DNA of 11,782 nucleotides, taken from DASXTS01 sp036402215 (GTDB lineage Bacteria > Actinomycetota > Actinomycetes > Mycobacteriales > Pseudonocardiaceae). Both the position numbers and the translations under genes were made by a program. The notes beneath the pieces are model-generated. The model had not been told where the DNA came from, searched no databases, and saw only the letters and a program-made list of their open reading frames with translations. Position 1 is the first letter of the stretch. Every line of letters begins with the position of its first letter. The stretch is taken from positions 1 through 11,782 of the forward strand of contig DASWTI010000707.1 of the NCBI GenBank assembly GCA_036402215.1, in the 5' to 3' direction. Of the stretch, positions 1 to 6,577 are shown piece after piece.

Positions 1-1
1 C

Positions 2-349
2 GGCGCGCGGCCGGCGACGCTCGCGGCCTGGCCGGGGGTGGTCGAGGAGCACGCCGTGCTGATGGTCACGCGGGAGCAGCTGCGGGTGCTCGACGTGTGC
101 GAGGGCCGCGGCGAGCGATACGCGCTGGCGGCGCTGCGCACCGGGCGGGTCGAGCTGGACGACGGCGCCGTGGCGCGCGACGTGCTCACCTACGTCACGC
201 ACGCGCCGATCCGCGCGCCGCTGCACACCGCCCGCGGCATGGTGCGCTGCGCACTCGTCGGGCAGGACGAGGCGCTCACGCTCGCGGGTACGCCGGGCCG
301 GCACGGGCTGGACACCTGTGAGGTGCCGCCGGCCGACGTGTCAGGGTGA
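2..349 (+). CDS. C-terminal part of a gamma-glutamylcyclotransferase-like (AIG2/GGCT fold) protein
   Basis: The reading frame is open from the left edge and ends at TGA 347-349, so the start of this gene lies outside the window. The visible 115 residues begin with RPATLAAWPG and continue with a val-thr-x-glu-gln-leu...leu-asp-val-cys-glu-gly stretch. The order 'VT-EQL--LD--EG----Y' resembles the family in which small proteins cleave gamma-glutamyl peptides or modify gamma-glutamylamines. The catalytic glutamate cannot be assigned with certainty from the fragment. The C-terminal half (TYVTHAPIRAPL onward) is less family-like. The stop codon overlaps the GTG start of the antiporter gene (GTGA), so the two are probably co-transcribed. 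The family call is by pattern only; it could be an unrelated small actinobacterial protein. Confidence 0.45.
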   Translation, partial: GARPATLAAWPGVVEEHAVLMVTREQLRVLDVCEGRGERYALAALRTGRVELDDGAVARDVLTYVTHAPIRAPLHTARGMVRCALVGQDEALTLAGTPGRHGLDTCEVPPADVSG

Positions 350-1440
350 GGGGCGTGACGATCTCCGCGCTGCCCCGTTGGACCCTGGTCGCCCCCGCCG
401 TCGCCCTGCTGGTGCTCGTCCTGGCCTGGGGCCGGAGCCTGCCCGCGTTCGCGGTGGCCCTGGTGGGCCTGGCGCTGGTGGCGGCCGTGCTGGTCGCGGT
501 GCACCACGCCGAGGTGGTGGCGCACCGGGTCGGCGAACCGTACGGCTCGCTCATCCTGGCGCTGGCCGTGACGATCATCGAGGTGGGGCTGATCGTCACG
601 CTGATGATCTCCGGCGGGGAGTCCACCGCGTCGCTGGCCCGGGACACCGTGTTCGCCGCGTTCATGATCACCTGCAACGGCATCCTGGGGTTGTGCCTGC
701 TGGTGGGCGCCATGCGGCACAACGTGGTGGTGTTCAACGCCGAGGGCAGCAGCAAGGCGCTGGCCACGGTGACCGCGCTGGCCGTGCTGTGCCTGGTCCT
801 GCCGACGTTCACCCGCAGCACCAGCGGGCCGACGTTCTCCGCCGGCCAGCTCGCGTTCGCCGCCGTGGTCTCGCTCGCGCTGTACGGGGTGTACGTGTTC
901 GTGCAGACGGTGCGCCACCGCGACTACTTCCTGCCGGCCGGTGAGAAGTGCGCCGACGAGGACGAGCACGCGCAGCCGCCGAGCACGCGGGTGGCCTGGC
1001 TCAGCCTCGCGCTGCTCACGGCCTCGCTGGTGGCGGTGGTGGGCCTGGCCAAGTCGGTGTCCCCGGCGATCGAGTCCGGGGTGCGCTCGATCGACGCGCC
1101 GCGGGCCGTGGTCGGCGTGGCCATCGCGCTGCTGGTGCTGCTGCCGGAGACCATCGCCGCGGTGCGCGCGGCGCTGCGGAACCGGGTGCAGACGAGCATC
1201 AACCTGGCGTTCGGCTCGGCGCTGGCGAGCATCGGGCTGACCATCCCGGCGATCGCGGTGGCGTCGATCTGGCTGGACGGCCCGCTGCTGCTGGGCCTGG
1301 GCCCCACCGAGACGGTGCTGCTCGCGCTCACCGTCGCCGCCGGCATCCTGACCGTCACGCCGGGTCGCGCGACCGTCATGCAGGGCAGCGTGCACCTGGT
1401 GGTGTTCGCGTCGTTCCTGTTCATCGCCCTGACGCCCTGA
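346..1440 (+). CDS. chaA: ChaA-type calcium (sodium/potassium):proton antiporter
   Basis: This 364-residue integral membrane protein of the CaCA exchanger superfamily is almost the length of E. coli ChaA. Such proteins export Ca2+, Na+ or K+ in exchange for protons across the cytoplasmic membrane. The two inverted exchanger repeats are visible. The first is GEPYGSLILALAVTIIEV (residues 63-80, acidic Glu64 and Glu79). The second is LPETIAAVRAALRN (266-279) followed by QTSINLAFGSALASIGLTIP (282-301). Hydrophobic segments fill the rest, and a short acidic loop, ADEDEH (203-208), splits the two halves, as in other members. The GTG start at 346 overlaps the upstream stop; a second GTG at 355 would remove three residues, and neither has a clear Shine-Dalgarno sequence. 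The family is certain; the preferred ion is not visible. Confidence 0.9.
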   Translation: MRGVTISALPRWTLVAPAVALLVLVLAWGRSLPAFAVALVGLALVAAVLVAVHHAEVVAHRVGEPYGSLILALAVTIIEVGLIVTLMISGGESTASLARDTVFAAFMITCNGILGLCLLVGAMRHNVVVFNAEGSSKALATVTALAVLCLVLPTFTRSTSGPTFSAGQLAFAAVVSLALYGVYVFVQTVRHRDYFLPAGEKCADEDEHAQPPSTRVAWLSLALLTASLVAVVGLAKSVSPAIESGVRSIDAPRAVVGVAIALLVLLPETIAAVRAALRNRVQTSINLAFGSALASIGLTIPAIAVASIWLDGPLLLGLGPTETVLLALTVAAGILTVTPGRATVMQGSVHLVVFASFLFIALTP

Positions 1441-1492
1441 CCGGGCGCCGCAGGTTGCGCGGTACCCCATGAGCGGGGCCGGTGCGGCGGGG

Positions 1493-1508
1493 CATGATAC
1501 GAGCCATG
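1493..1508 (+). promoter_or_regulatory. Candidate -10 box for leaderless transcription of the kinase gene
   Basis: CATGAT (1493-1498) fits the loose actinobacterial -10 pattern [T/C]ANNNT. It is followed by exactly seven bases and then ATG at 1506. A transcript starting six to eight bases after the box would begin at or next to the start codon. No Shine-Dalgarno sequence is visible before this ATG, which agrees with a leaderless mRNA. No convincing -35 box was found. Confidence 0.4.
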
Positions 1509-2555
1509 ACCCACCCGTCCGGGGCGCCACCCACGCCGCCGACGCCGCCGACGGCGGCCACGCCGAGCCGGATCGGCCGCTTCGCGGTGACCGGCCGGGC
1601 CGGCAGCGGCGGCTTCGCCACGGTGCTGCGCGCCGTGGACGAGGCGCTGGACTCGGTGGTCGCGATCAAGGTCCTGTCCCGGCAGTGGGTGCACGAGGCC
1701 GACGGCCGGGACCGGTTCCTCGCCGAGGCGCGGCTGCTGCGCCGGGCGGACTCCGACCGGGTGGTGCGGGTGCACGACATCGGCGACCTGCCGGACGGCC
1801 GGCCGTACTTCGTGATGACCTTCGCCGACCGCGGCACGCTGGCGCAGCGCCTGGAGAAGGGTCCGCTGCCGTGGCGGGTGGCGGTGTCGGTGGCCGCGGA
1901 GATCACCCGCGGGCTGCAGGCGTTGCACGAGGCCGGCATCCTGCACCGCGACGTGAAGCCGTCGAACGTGCTGTACCGGTCCCTGCCGGACGGCCGGGAG
2001 CGGCTGCTGCTCGGTGACCTCGGCCTCGGCAAGCTGCTGGGCGACCGCGCGGAGCGCACCATCGCCGGCGGCACCCCCGGGTACATGTCGCCGGAGCAGG
2101 GCATCGTGGGCGCGGCGGTGAGCGTGCGCACCGACGTGTACGGCGTGGGCGCGGTGCTGTTCAAGGCGCTGACCGGCCGCAGCCCGCACGACCCCGAGGT
2201 GGTCGTCTACCCGGCGACGACGCACTCCGTGGTGCCGCCGAGCACGCTGGTCACAGGCATCCCGACGGACGTGGACGAAGTGGTGCTGCGCGCCATCTCG
2301 CGGGACCCGCGCGGCCGTCAGCACGACGCGACCACGCTGCTGGGCGAGCTGTCGAGGCTGCTGACCACGCCGACCGGCCCGATCTCCACGACGCAGCACA
2401 TCCCGCCCTACATCCCGCCGGAGGAGGAGAGCGGCGGCGCGATCCCGCGGTACCTGCCGCCGGACGCCTCCCCGTACGCGCCGCCGCACCAGTCGCAGGC
2501 CCTCCCCCGCTACGTGCCGCCGCACATCCCGAAGTACGTCCCGCCGGACCATTGA
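1506..2555 (+). CDS. Soluble Hanks-type serine/threonine protein kinase with a repetitive Pro/Tyr-rich tail
   Basis: The protein has 349 residues from ATG 1506; the frame stays open to GTG 1482 and ATG 1494, but 1506 sits correctly behind a -10 box. After a Pro/Thr-rich leader (1-22) comes a kinase domain (about 24-287). It has a glycine loop (GRAGSGGF, 30-37), VAIK with Lys55, HRDVKPSN with Asp149 and Asn154, and metal-binding Asp171 in DLG rather than DFG. The activation segment ends in GTPGYMSPE (189-197). It should phosphorylate Ser/Thr on protein targets. No transmembrane segment or PASTA domain follows, so the enzyme is probably cytosolic, unlike PknB. Residues 298-349 carry five variants of a Pro-x-Tyr-x-Pro-Pro motif. 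The stop is within a few bases of the DUF488 start. The substrate is unknown. Confidence 0.93.
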   Translation: MTHPSGAPPTPPTPPTAATPSRIGRFAVTGRAGSGGFATVLRAVDEALDSVVAIKVLSRQWVHEADGRDRFLAEARLLRRADSDRVVRVHDIGDLPDGRPYFVMTFADRGTLAQRLEKGPLPWRVAVSVAAEITRGLQALHEAGILHRDVKPSNVLYRSLPDGRERLLLGDLGLGKLLGDRAERTIAGGTPGYMSPEQGIVGAAVSVRTDVYGVGAVLFKALTGRSPHDPEVVVYPATTHSVVPPSTLVTGIPTDVDEVVLRAISRDPRGRQHDATTLLGELSRLLTTPTGPISTTQHIPPYIPPEEESGGAIPRYLPPDASPYAPPHQSQALPRYVPPHIPKYVPPDH

Positions 2556-2560
2556 GCGCC

Positions 2561-2989
2561 GTGCTGCTGACGATCGGCTACGAGCGCCGCCCGGTGGAGG
2601 ACCTGGTGGCCACGCTGCTCGCGGCCGGCGCCCGCACCGTCGCCGACGTCCGGCTCACGCCGTCCTCGCGCAAACCCGGCTACTCGCGACGGCGGCTGTC
2701 CGAGGCGTTGCCGGCCGCCGGGCTGCGCTACGTGCACCTGCCGGCGCTCGGCAACCCGCGCGACAACCGCGCCGCGTTCCACGCCGGCCGCCCGGAGGCC
2801 CTGGAGCGCTTCCACGCCCAGCTCGCCACCCCGGTGGCCGCCGAGGCGCTGCGCTCCGTCCTGCTGCTGGCCGCCGAGGGACCGGTGGCGCTGCTCTGCC
2901 TGGAGCACGAGCCGGACCGCTGCCACCGCCGCCTGATCGCCGAGCACCTGCACGCCCTCGACCCGGCCCTCGGCGTCGAGCACCTGTGA
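2561..2989 (+). CDS. DUF488 domain protein
   Basis: This small cytosolic protein has 142 residues from GTG 2561. It shows the DUF488 hallmarks in order: an N-terminal LLTIGYERRPVEDL, then VADVRLTPSSRKPGYS with the conserved Asp-Val-Arg, the HLPALGNP segment, and LLCLEHEPDRCHRRLIAEHL near the end. That last segment carries the Cys-x-Glu and Cys-His-Arg signature. The family has no agreed biochemical role; the conserved Cys and His residues suggest an enzyme or metal site. A TTG at 2552 that overlaps the kinase stop would add three residues (Met-Ser-Ala) and is a real alternative start; neither start has a strong ribosome binding site. Its position directly behind the kinase gene suggests co-transcription, but a functional link is only inference. 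Confidence 0.85.
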   Translation: MLLTIGYERRPVEDLVATLLAAGARTVADVRLTPSSRKPGYSRRRLSEALPAAGLRYVHLPALGNPRDNRAAFHAGRPEALERFHAQLATPVAAEALRSVLLLAAEGPVALLCLEHEPDRCHRRLIAEHLHALDPALGVEHL

Positions 2990-2994
2990 GGCCG

Positions 2995-3010
2995 GCCGGG
3001 CGGGCCCGGC
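2995..3010. terminator. GC hairpin between convergent DUF488 and acyl-CoA dehydrogenase genes
   Basis: GCCGGG (2995-3000) and CCCGGC (3005-3010) form a perfect 6-bp inverted repeat around a 4-base loop; a seventh pair is possible with a 2-base loop. It lies in the 22-bp gap between the two stop codons, so it could end transcription from both sides. There is no T-run on either strand. Actinobacterial terminators often lack one, but this leaves the call tentative. Confidence 0.45.
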
Positions 3011-3011
3011 G

Positions 3012-4163
3012 TCAGGTGAAGGCGTTCACGCCGGTGAGGGCACGGCCGATGAGGAGCTTCTGGATCTGGCTGGTGCCCTCGTAGACCGTGGTGACGCGGG
3101 CGTCCCGCAGGTACTTGCCGACCGGGTACTCGTCGATGTAGCCGTAGCCGCCGAAGACCTGCAGGGCCGCGTTCGAGGCACGCACCGCGGCCTCGCTGGC
3201 GTACAGCTTGGCCATGGACGCCTCGGTGGCGAACGGCTCGCCGCGGTCGATCAGGTCCGCCACCCGCCAGACCAGCAGGCGCGCGGCGTCCGCCTCCAGT
3301 GCCATCGAGGCGAGCAGGTCCTGCACGAGCTGGAAGCCGGCGATCGGCCGCCCGAACTGGGTGCGGTTCTTCGCGTAGTCCACCGACACCCGCAGGCAGC
3401 CGGCGCAGATGCCGACGCAGCCGGCGGCCAGGGACATGCGGCCCTTGGCGAGCGCGCTCATGGCGACGCGGAAGCCCTGGCCCTCGTCGCCGAGGCGCGC
3501 GGAGTCCGGCACCCGCACCCCGTCCAGGATGAGCTCGGCGGTGGCCTGGCCGCGCAGGCCGAGCTTGCCGTGGATCTCCCGCGCGGTGAAGCCGGGCGTG
3601 TCCGTCGGCACCAGGAACGCGGTGATGCCCTTGGGGCCGGGGCCGCCGGTGCGGGCCATCACCAGGGCGACGGCGGCCCAGGTGCCGTTGGTGATGAACA
3701 TCTTGGAGCCGGTGAGCACCCAGTCGCCGCCGGAGCGCTCGGCCCGCATGCGCAGCGCCGCGGCGTCGGAGCCGGTGTCCGGCTCGGTCAGGCCGAAGCA
3801 GCCGAGCGCCTCGCCGGAGCACAGCCGCGGCAGCCACTCGCGCTTCTGTTCCTCGGTGCCGAACATGGCGATGGTCTTGGCCACCAGGCCCAGCGACACG
3901 GACACGATGCCGCGGATCGAGGAGTCGCCGCGGCCCAGCTCCTCCAGCAGCAGGCAGTACGCCAGGTGGTCGCCACCGGAGCCGCCGTACTCCTCGTCGA
4001 TCGTCACGCCCAGCAGCCCCAGCTCGCCGAGGCGCGGGACGATCGCGGTGTCCACGGACTCGCGCCGGTCCCACTCGGCGGCGTGCGGGATCACCTCGCG
4101 GTCGATGAAGTCGGCGGCCAACCGGCGCAGCGCGTCCTGCTCGTCGCTCAGTCGAAGGTCCAC
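3012..4163 (-). CDS. Acyl-CoA dehydrogenase (FAD-dependent)
   Basis: The 383-residue product is of standard length for soluble acyl-CoA dehydrogenases, which introduce the alpha-beta double bond into acyl-CoA thioesters and pass electrons to ETF. Both family signatures are present: CFGLTEPDTGSDAAALRM (122-139, substrate/FAD binding) and QVFGGYGYIDEYPVGKYLRD (335-354). TTVYEGTSQIQ (358-368) carries the likely catalytic base Glu362. The RTQFGRPIAGFQ segment (267-278) is also typical. Residue use resembles short-chain or glutaryl/butyryl-type members, but the substrate cannot be read. The GTG start at 4163 lies seven bases after a TAGCGT box and 22 bp after the speE stop. It is therefore in line with the spermidine genes, though probably with its own promoter. 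A link to polyamine metabolism is not evident. Confidence 0.93.
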   Translation of the reverse strand: MDLRLSDEQDALRRLAADFIDREVIPHAAEWDRRESVDTAIVPRLGELGLLGVTIDEEYGGSGGDHLAYCLLLEELGRGDSSIRGIVSVSLGLVAKTIAMFGTEEQKREWLPRLCSGEALGCFGLTEPDTGSDAAALRMRAERSGGDWVLTGSKMFITNGTWAAVALVMARTGGPGPKGITAFLVPTDTPGFTAREIHGKLGLRGQATAELILDGVRVPDSARLGDEGQGFRVAMSALAKGRMSLAAGCVGICAGCLRVSVDYAKNRTQFGRPIAGFQLVQDLLASMALEADAARLLVWRVADLIDRGEPFATEASMAKLYASEAAVRASNAALQVFGGYGYIDEYPVGKYLRDARVTTVYEGTSQIQKLLIGRALTGVNAFT

Positions 4164-4176
4164 GCCGTGGACGCTA
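4163..4176 (-). promoter_or_regulatory. Candidate -10 box for leaderless transcription of the acyl-CoA dehydrogenase gene
   Basis: On the minus strand TAGCGT (4176-4171) matches TANNNT and is followed by seven bases and then the GTG start at 4163. The box lies in the short gap after the speE stop codon. No ribosome binding site is seen. No clear -35 hexamer could be assigned. Confidence 0.45.
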
Positions 4177-4185
4177 CCGGGGCCG

Positions 4186-5010
4186 CTACCGGCAGCGCAG
4201 CGCCCGCGGGGGCGTGGTGCCGGCGCGCAGGGCGTCCGCGTCGATCGAGACCGGCCGGTACGCGGTGACGCCGTCGGACAACGGCCGCGCCCGCTCGGAG
4301 CCGAACAGGAACGCCCACTCGTGCTCGTCGCTGCCGTAGTAGGTCACCGCGCCGAACACCGCGTGGAACCGGTCGAGCGCGGTCGCCAGCGTGGCGTTGC
4401 GCCACAGCGTGGGGCAGCCGGCCTGGGCGGCGACCACCCCGCCGGGGGTCAGCAGGTCGCGGCAGCGGGCCAGGAAGTCCGCGGAGTACAGCCGGTCGTG
4501 CTGGGCGCCGTCGCCGCGCTCGTCCGGGAGGTCGACGACCACCACGTCGTAGCGGTCCGGCGTGTCGTGGACGAACGCCCAGCCGTCGGCGTAGTGCACC
4601 CGCACCGGGCCGTCACCGCGCTCGGCGGCGGCGAGCGACGCGGGCGTGTAGCCGTAGGGCAGCAACTCGGCGCAGCGCCGCACGCACTCCCGGTCGATGT
4701 CCACGTGGTCCACGACCGACGCCCCGGCGGCCACCGCCAGCTCACTCACCACGCCCTCGCTGGAGCCGATCACCAGCACCCGGTCCACGGCCGTCGCGAG
4801 CAGCAGCGCGGGCACCAGCAGCGCCTCGTGGTAGACGAGCTGGGAGAGCTCGGCGCTCTGCCGCTCGCCGTCGCAGAACAGGGTGACGCCGTGGGCGGTG
4901 CGGGCCACCACGACGTGCTGGTAGTCCGTGCGGCCCTCCCAGAGGACCTCGTCCAGCCGCCACCGCCGGGTCAGCCCGTCGCCGAGCGGCTCGTCGAGCC
5001 ACCGGCTCAC
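4186..5010 (-). CDS. speE: Spermidine synthase (aminopropyltransferase), divergent
   Basis: The 274-residue product (from GTG 5010) would transfer the aminopropyl group from decarboxylated AdoMet to putrescine or a related diamine in the cytosol. The order of segments is that of SpeE: an N-terminal beta domain with DYQHVVV and FCDGERQSA (29-53), YHEALLVPALL (60-70), a Rossmann-type VLVIGSSEGVVSELA (78-92), acidic VDID (103-106), ADGWAFV (141-147), YDVVVVDLPDE (154-164) and LYSADFLARC (174-183). Two places depart from the usual motifs: the GGGDGG loop reads GSSEGV, and the DxxDPxGP loop reads DLPDERGDGAQ, although both acidic residues remain (Asp160, Asp163). A start at 5064 would overlap speD, so GTG 5010 is preferred. 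Direct adjacency to speD supports the role; amine specificity is unknown. Confidence 0.8.
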   Translation of the reverse strand: MSRWLDEPLGDGLTRRWRLDEVLWEGRTDYQHVVVARTAHGVTLFCDGERQSAELSQLVYHEALLVPALLLATAVDRVLVIGSSEGVVSELAVAAGASVVDHVDIDRECVRRCAELLPYGYTPASLAAAERGDGPVRVHYADGWAFVHDTPDRYDVVVVDLPDERGDGAQHDRLYSADFLARCRDLLTPGGVVAAQAGCPTLWRNATLATALDRFHAVFGAVTYYGSDEHEWAFLFGSERARPLSDGVTAYRPVSIDADALRAGTTPPRALRCR

Positions 5011-5070
5011 GCGGCGCCCCGGTCCACGACCGTGCGGCGGGTCACGCGGCGCCCCGATCGACAACCGTGC
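5007..5070 (-). repeat. Tandem duplication of the speD 3' end, forming a 12-codon relay ORF between speD and speE
   Basis: Bases 5007-5035 and 5042-5070 match at 26 of 29 positions with a 35-bp offset. The outer copy (5042-5070) encodes the end of SpeD, TVVDRGAA then stop. Because the offset is not a multiple of three, the inner copy is in a different frame. It is part of a small ORF running from GTG 5045 to TGA 5007 that encodes VTRRTVVDRGAA. The GTG of that ORF overlaps the speD stop (GTGA), and its own stop overlaps the speE GTG (GTGA). Translation could therefore pass from speD to speE through two overlapping stop/start pairs. Whether the small ORF is translated is inference. Confidence 0.7.
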
Positions 5071-5425
5071 AGTGCACGGCGGCGGGGCGCAGCGCGCGGG
5101 CCACCGCGTCCACCGCCACCTGCGGAGCCGCGCTCCCGCCGCAGGTGAACACGTCCATGAAGGCGGAACCGTTCTCCGGGTAGGTGTGCAGCGAGGCGTG
5201 CGACTCCGCCAGCAGCGCGAGCACCGTCACGCCCTGCGGCTGGAAGCGCTGGGCGATCACCTGGCACACCGTGGCGCCGGCCTCGGTGGCGGCGTCGGCG
5301 AGCACCTGGCGCAGCAGCTCCTCGTCGTCCAGCAGCGCGCCGTCCACCCCGGTCAGCTCGGCCAGCGCGTGCCGGCCGGTGAAGAGCCCCACGGCCGGCA
5401 CGGCGGGAGCGGAACGGGCGGACAC
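5042..5425 (-). CDS. speD: S-adenosylmethionine decarboxylase proenzyme (short prokaryotic class)
   Basis: The product makes decarboxylated AdoMet, the aminopropyl donor for spermidine synthase, using a pyruvoyl group made by self-cleavage. From GTG 5425 it has 127 residues, the size of the Thermotoga/Methanocaldococcus-type class. LLAESHASLHTYPE (71-84) contains the cleavage site Glu74-Ser75, with Ser75 as pyruvoyl precursor. Catalytic His80 and Cys95 (DVFTCGG) sit 5 and 20 residues after that serine, the spacing known in the T. maritima enzyme (Ser63, His68, Cys83). The residue matching its Ser55 appears to be Thr67. The frame is open to 5536, but that would overlap the decarboxylase gene; GTG 5425 lies seven bases after TAGCCT. 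It probably forms an operon with speE. Confidence 0.9.
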   Translation of the reverse strand: MSARSAPAVPAVGLFTGRHALAELTGVDGALLDDEELLRQVLADAATEAGATVCQVIAQRFQPQGVTVLALLAESHASLHTYPENGSAFMDVFTCGGSAAPQVAVDAVARALRPAAVHCTVVDRGAA

Positions 5426-5438
5426 GACGTCGAGGCTA
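5425..5438 (-). promoter_or_regulatory. Candidate -10 box for leaderless speD transcription, overlapping the upstream stop codon
   Basis: On the minus strand TAGCCT (5438-5433) matches TANNNT, is followed by seven bases and then GTG 5425. Its first three bases are the TAG stop codon of the upstream decarboxylase gene, so the motif could partly be chance. No ribosome binding site precedes GTG 5425. Confidence 0.4.
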
Positions 5439-6506
5439 GCCGACGTGCGTGGTGGCGAGCGGCGCGATGCCGTTGAAGCCGACCGAGGCGTAGGAGGCCG
5501 TGTACGCACCGGCGGCGTGCAGCTCCAGCACGTCACCGGCGGCCAGCGCGAGCGGCAGCTCGTACGGGGTGCGCCGGTAGAGCACGTCGTCGCCGTCGCA
5601 CGTCGGGCCGGCCAGCACCACGGGCCCGGCCGGGCCGCCGCGCGTCGTGGTGATCCGGTAGGCGATGGCCTCGTTCTCGGTCTCCGCGAGCCCGCCGTAG
5701 CGGCCGGCGTCCAGGTACACCCAGCGGCGCCCGGCGCGCTGCGCGACCACCACGACCTCGGTGCGCAGCGTGCCGGCCTCGGCGACCAGCAGCCGCCCCG
5801 GCTCGGACATGAGTGCCGGCCGCTCCCCCGGCCAGCACCGGTCGAGCGCGTGCTCGACGGCCTCGGCGTACGCGGCGAGCGGCGGCACCGGGTCGCGGTA
5901 GGCCACCGGGAAGCCGCCGCCGATGTTGAGCAGCGTGAGCCCCGGGACGGCCGCCGCCACCGTGGCCGCCGCCTCGACGCCGCGGCCGAACGCCGCCGGG
6001 TCGGTCTGCTGCGAGCCGGCGTGGAAGGAGACGCCCTCGGCGCACAGCCCGTGGCGGGCGGCCGAGCGCAGCAGGGTCACGGCCTCGTCCGGGGTGCAGC
6101 CGAACTTACGGCCGAACGGCGTGGCGGAGCCCTCGTCTGGCACGAAGATCCGCGCGTACACCGCGGCCCCGGGCGCCCCGGCCGCGACCGCCGCGAGGTC
6201 ACCCGGGCTGTCCACGGCGTACCGCCGCACCCCGGCCGCGTACGCCGCCGCCACCTCCGACCGCTTCTTGACCGTCGTGCCGTAGGACAGGTCCGCCGGC
6301 GCCGCCCCGGCCGTCAGGCACAGCCGCACCTCGGCGGGCGAGGCCACGTCGAACGCGCAGCCCAGCCCGGCCAGGACGCGCAGCACCTCCGGCGACGGGT
6401 TCGCCTTGACCGCGTAGTACGGCCGCACCCCGGGCATCGCCGCGCGCAGCCGCGCATACCGCTCCCGGACCACCCCGAGGTCCAGCACCAGGCAGGGAGT
6501 GCTCAC
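5436..6506 (-). CDS. PLP-dependent ornithine/lysine-type decarboxylase (fold type III)
   Basis: The 356-residue protein belongs to the alanine-racemase-fold decarboxylases that include eukaryotic-type ornithine decarboxylase and diaminopimelate decarboxylase. PYYAVKANP (29-37) holds the PLP-binding Lys34. SYGTTVKK (74-81), SFHAGSQ (160-166), NIGGGFP (194-200) and SEPGR (234-238) are the expected cofactor segments. PTCDGDD (301-307) carries the Cys303-Asp304 pair of the partner active site, and FNGI (344-347) ends the core. The CDG segment and lack of diaminopimelate decarboxylase features favour ornithine or lysine as substrate, giving putrescine or cadaverine. The neighbouring speD and speE genes favour ornithine. 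GTG 6506 lies six bases after CAGCAT. Exact specificity is not readable. Confidence 0.87.
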   Translation of the reverse strand: MSTPCLVLDLGVVRERYARLRAAMPGVRPYYAVKANPSPEVLRVLAGLGCAFDVASPAEVRLCLTAGAAPADLSYGTTVKKRSEVAAAYAAGVRRYAVDSPGDLAAVAAGAPGAAVYARIFVPDEGSATPFGRKFGCTPDEAVTLLRSAARHGLCAEGVSFHAGSQQTDPAAFGRGVEAAATVAAAVPGLTLLNIGGGFPVAYRDPVPPLAAYAEAVEHALDRCWPGERPALMSEPGRLLVAEAGTLRTEVVVVAQRAGRRWVYLDAGRYGGLAETENEAIAYRITTTRGGPAGPVVLAGPTCDGDDVLYRRTPYELPLALAAGDVLELHAAGAYTASYASVGFNGIAPLATTHVG

Positions 6507-6518
6507 ACCCCCATGCTG
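6504..6518 (-). promoter_or_regulatory. Candidate -10 box for leaderless transcription of the decarboxylase/spermidine cluster
   Basis: CAGCAT (6518-6513, minus strand) matches [T/C]ANNNT and is followed by six bases and GTG 6506. It would drive the first gene of the spermidine cluster. The C in the first position and the absence of a clear -35 box make it weaker than the speD and acyl-CoA dehydrogenase boxes. Confidence 0.33.
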
Positions 6519-6577
6519 TCAGCCCATCCGCACACCCCCACCACCGCACACCGCGCCCCCGGTACCCCCACCCCCGA

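Noticed and set aside
1455..1460. TTGCGC as -35 box of the kinase promoter
   Set aside because: It lies 32 bases from the CATGAT box, too far for a normal spacer.
190..2552. Long minus-strand open frames opposite the antiporter and kinase genes
   Set aside because: They are Arg/His/Gly-rich translations typical of frames opposite high-GC genes and show no protein family motifs.
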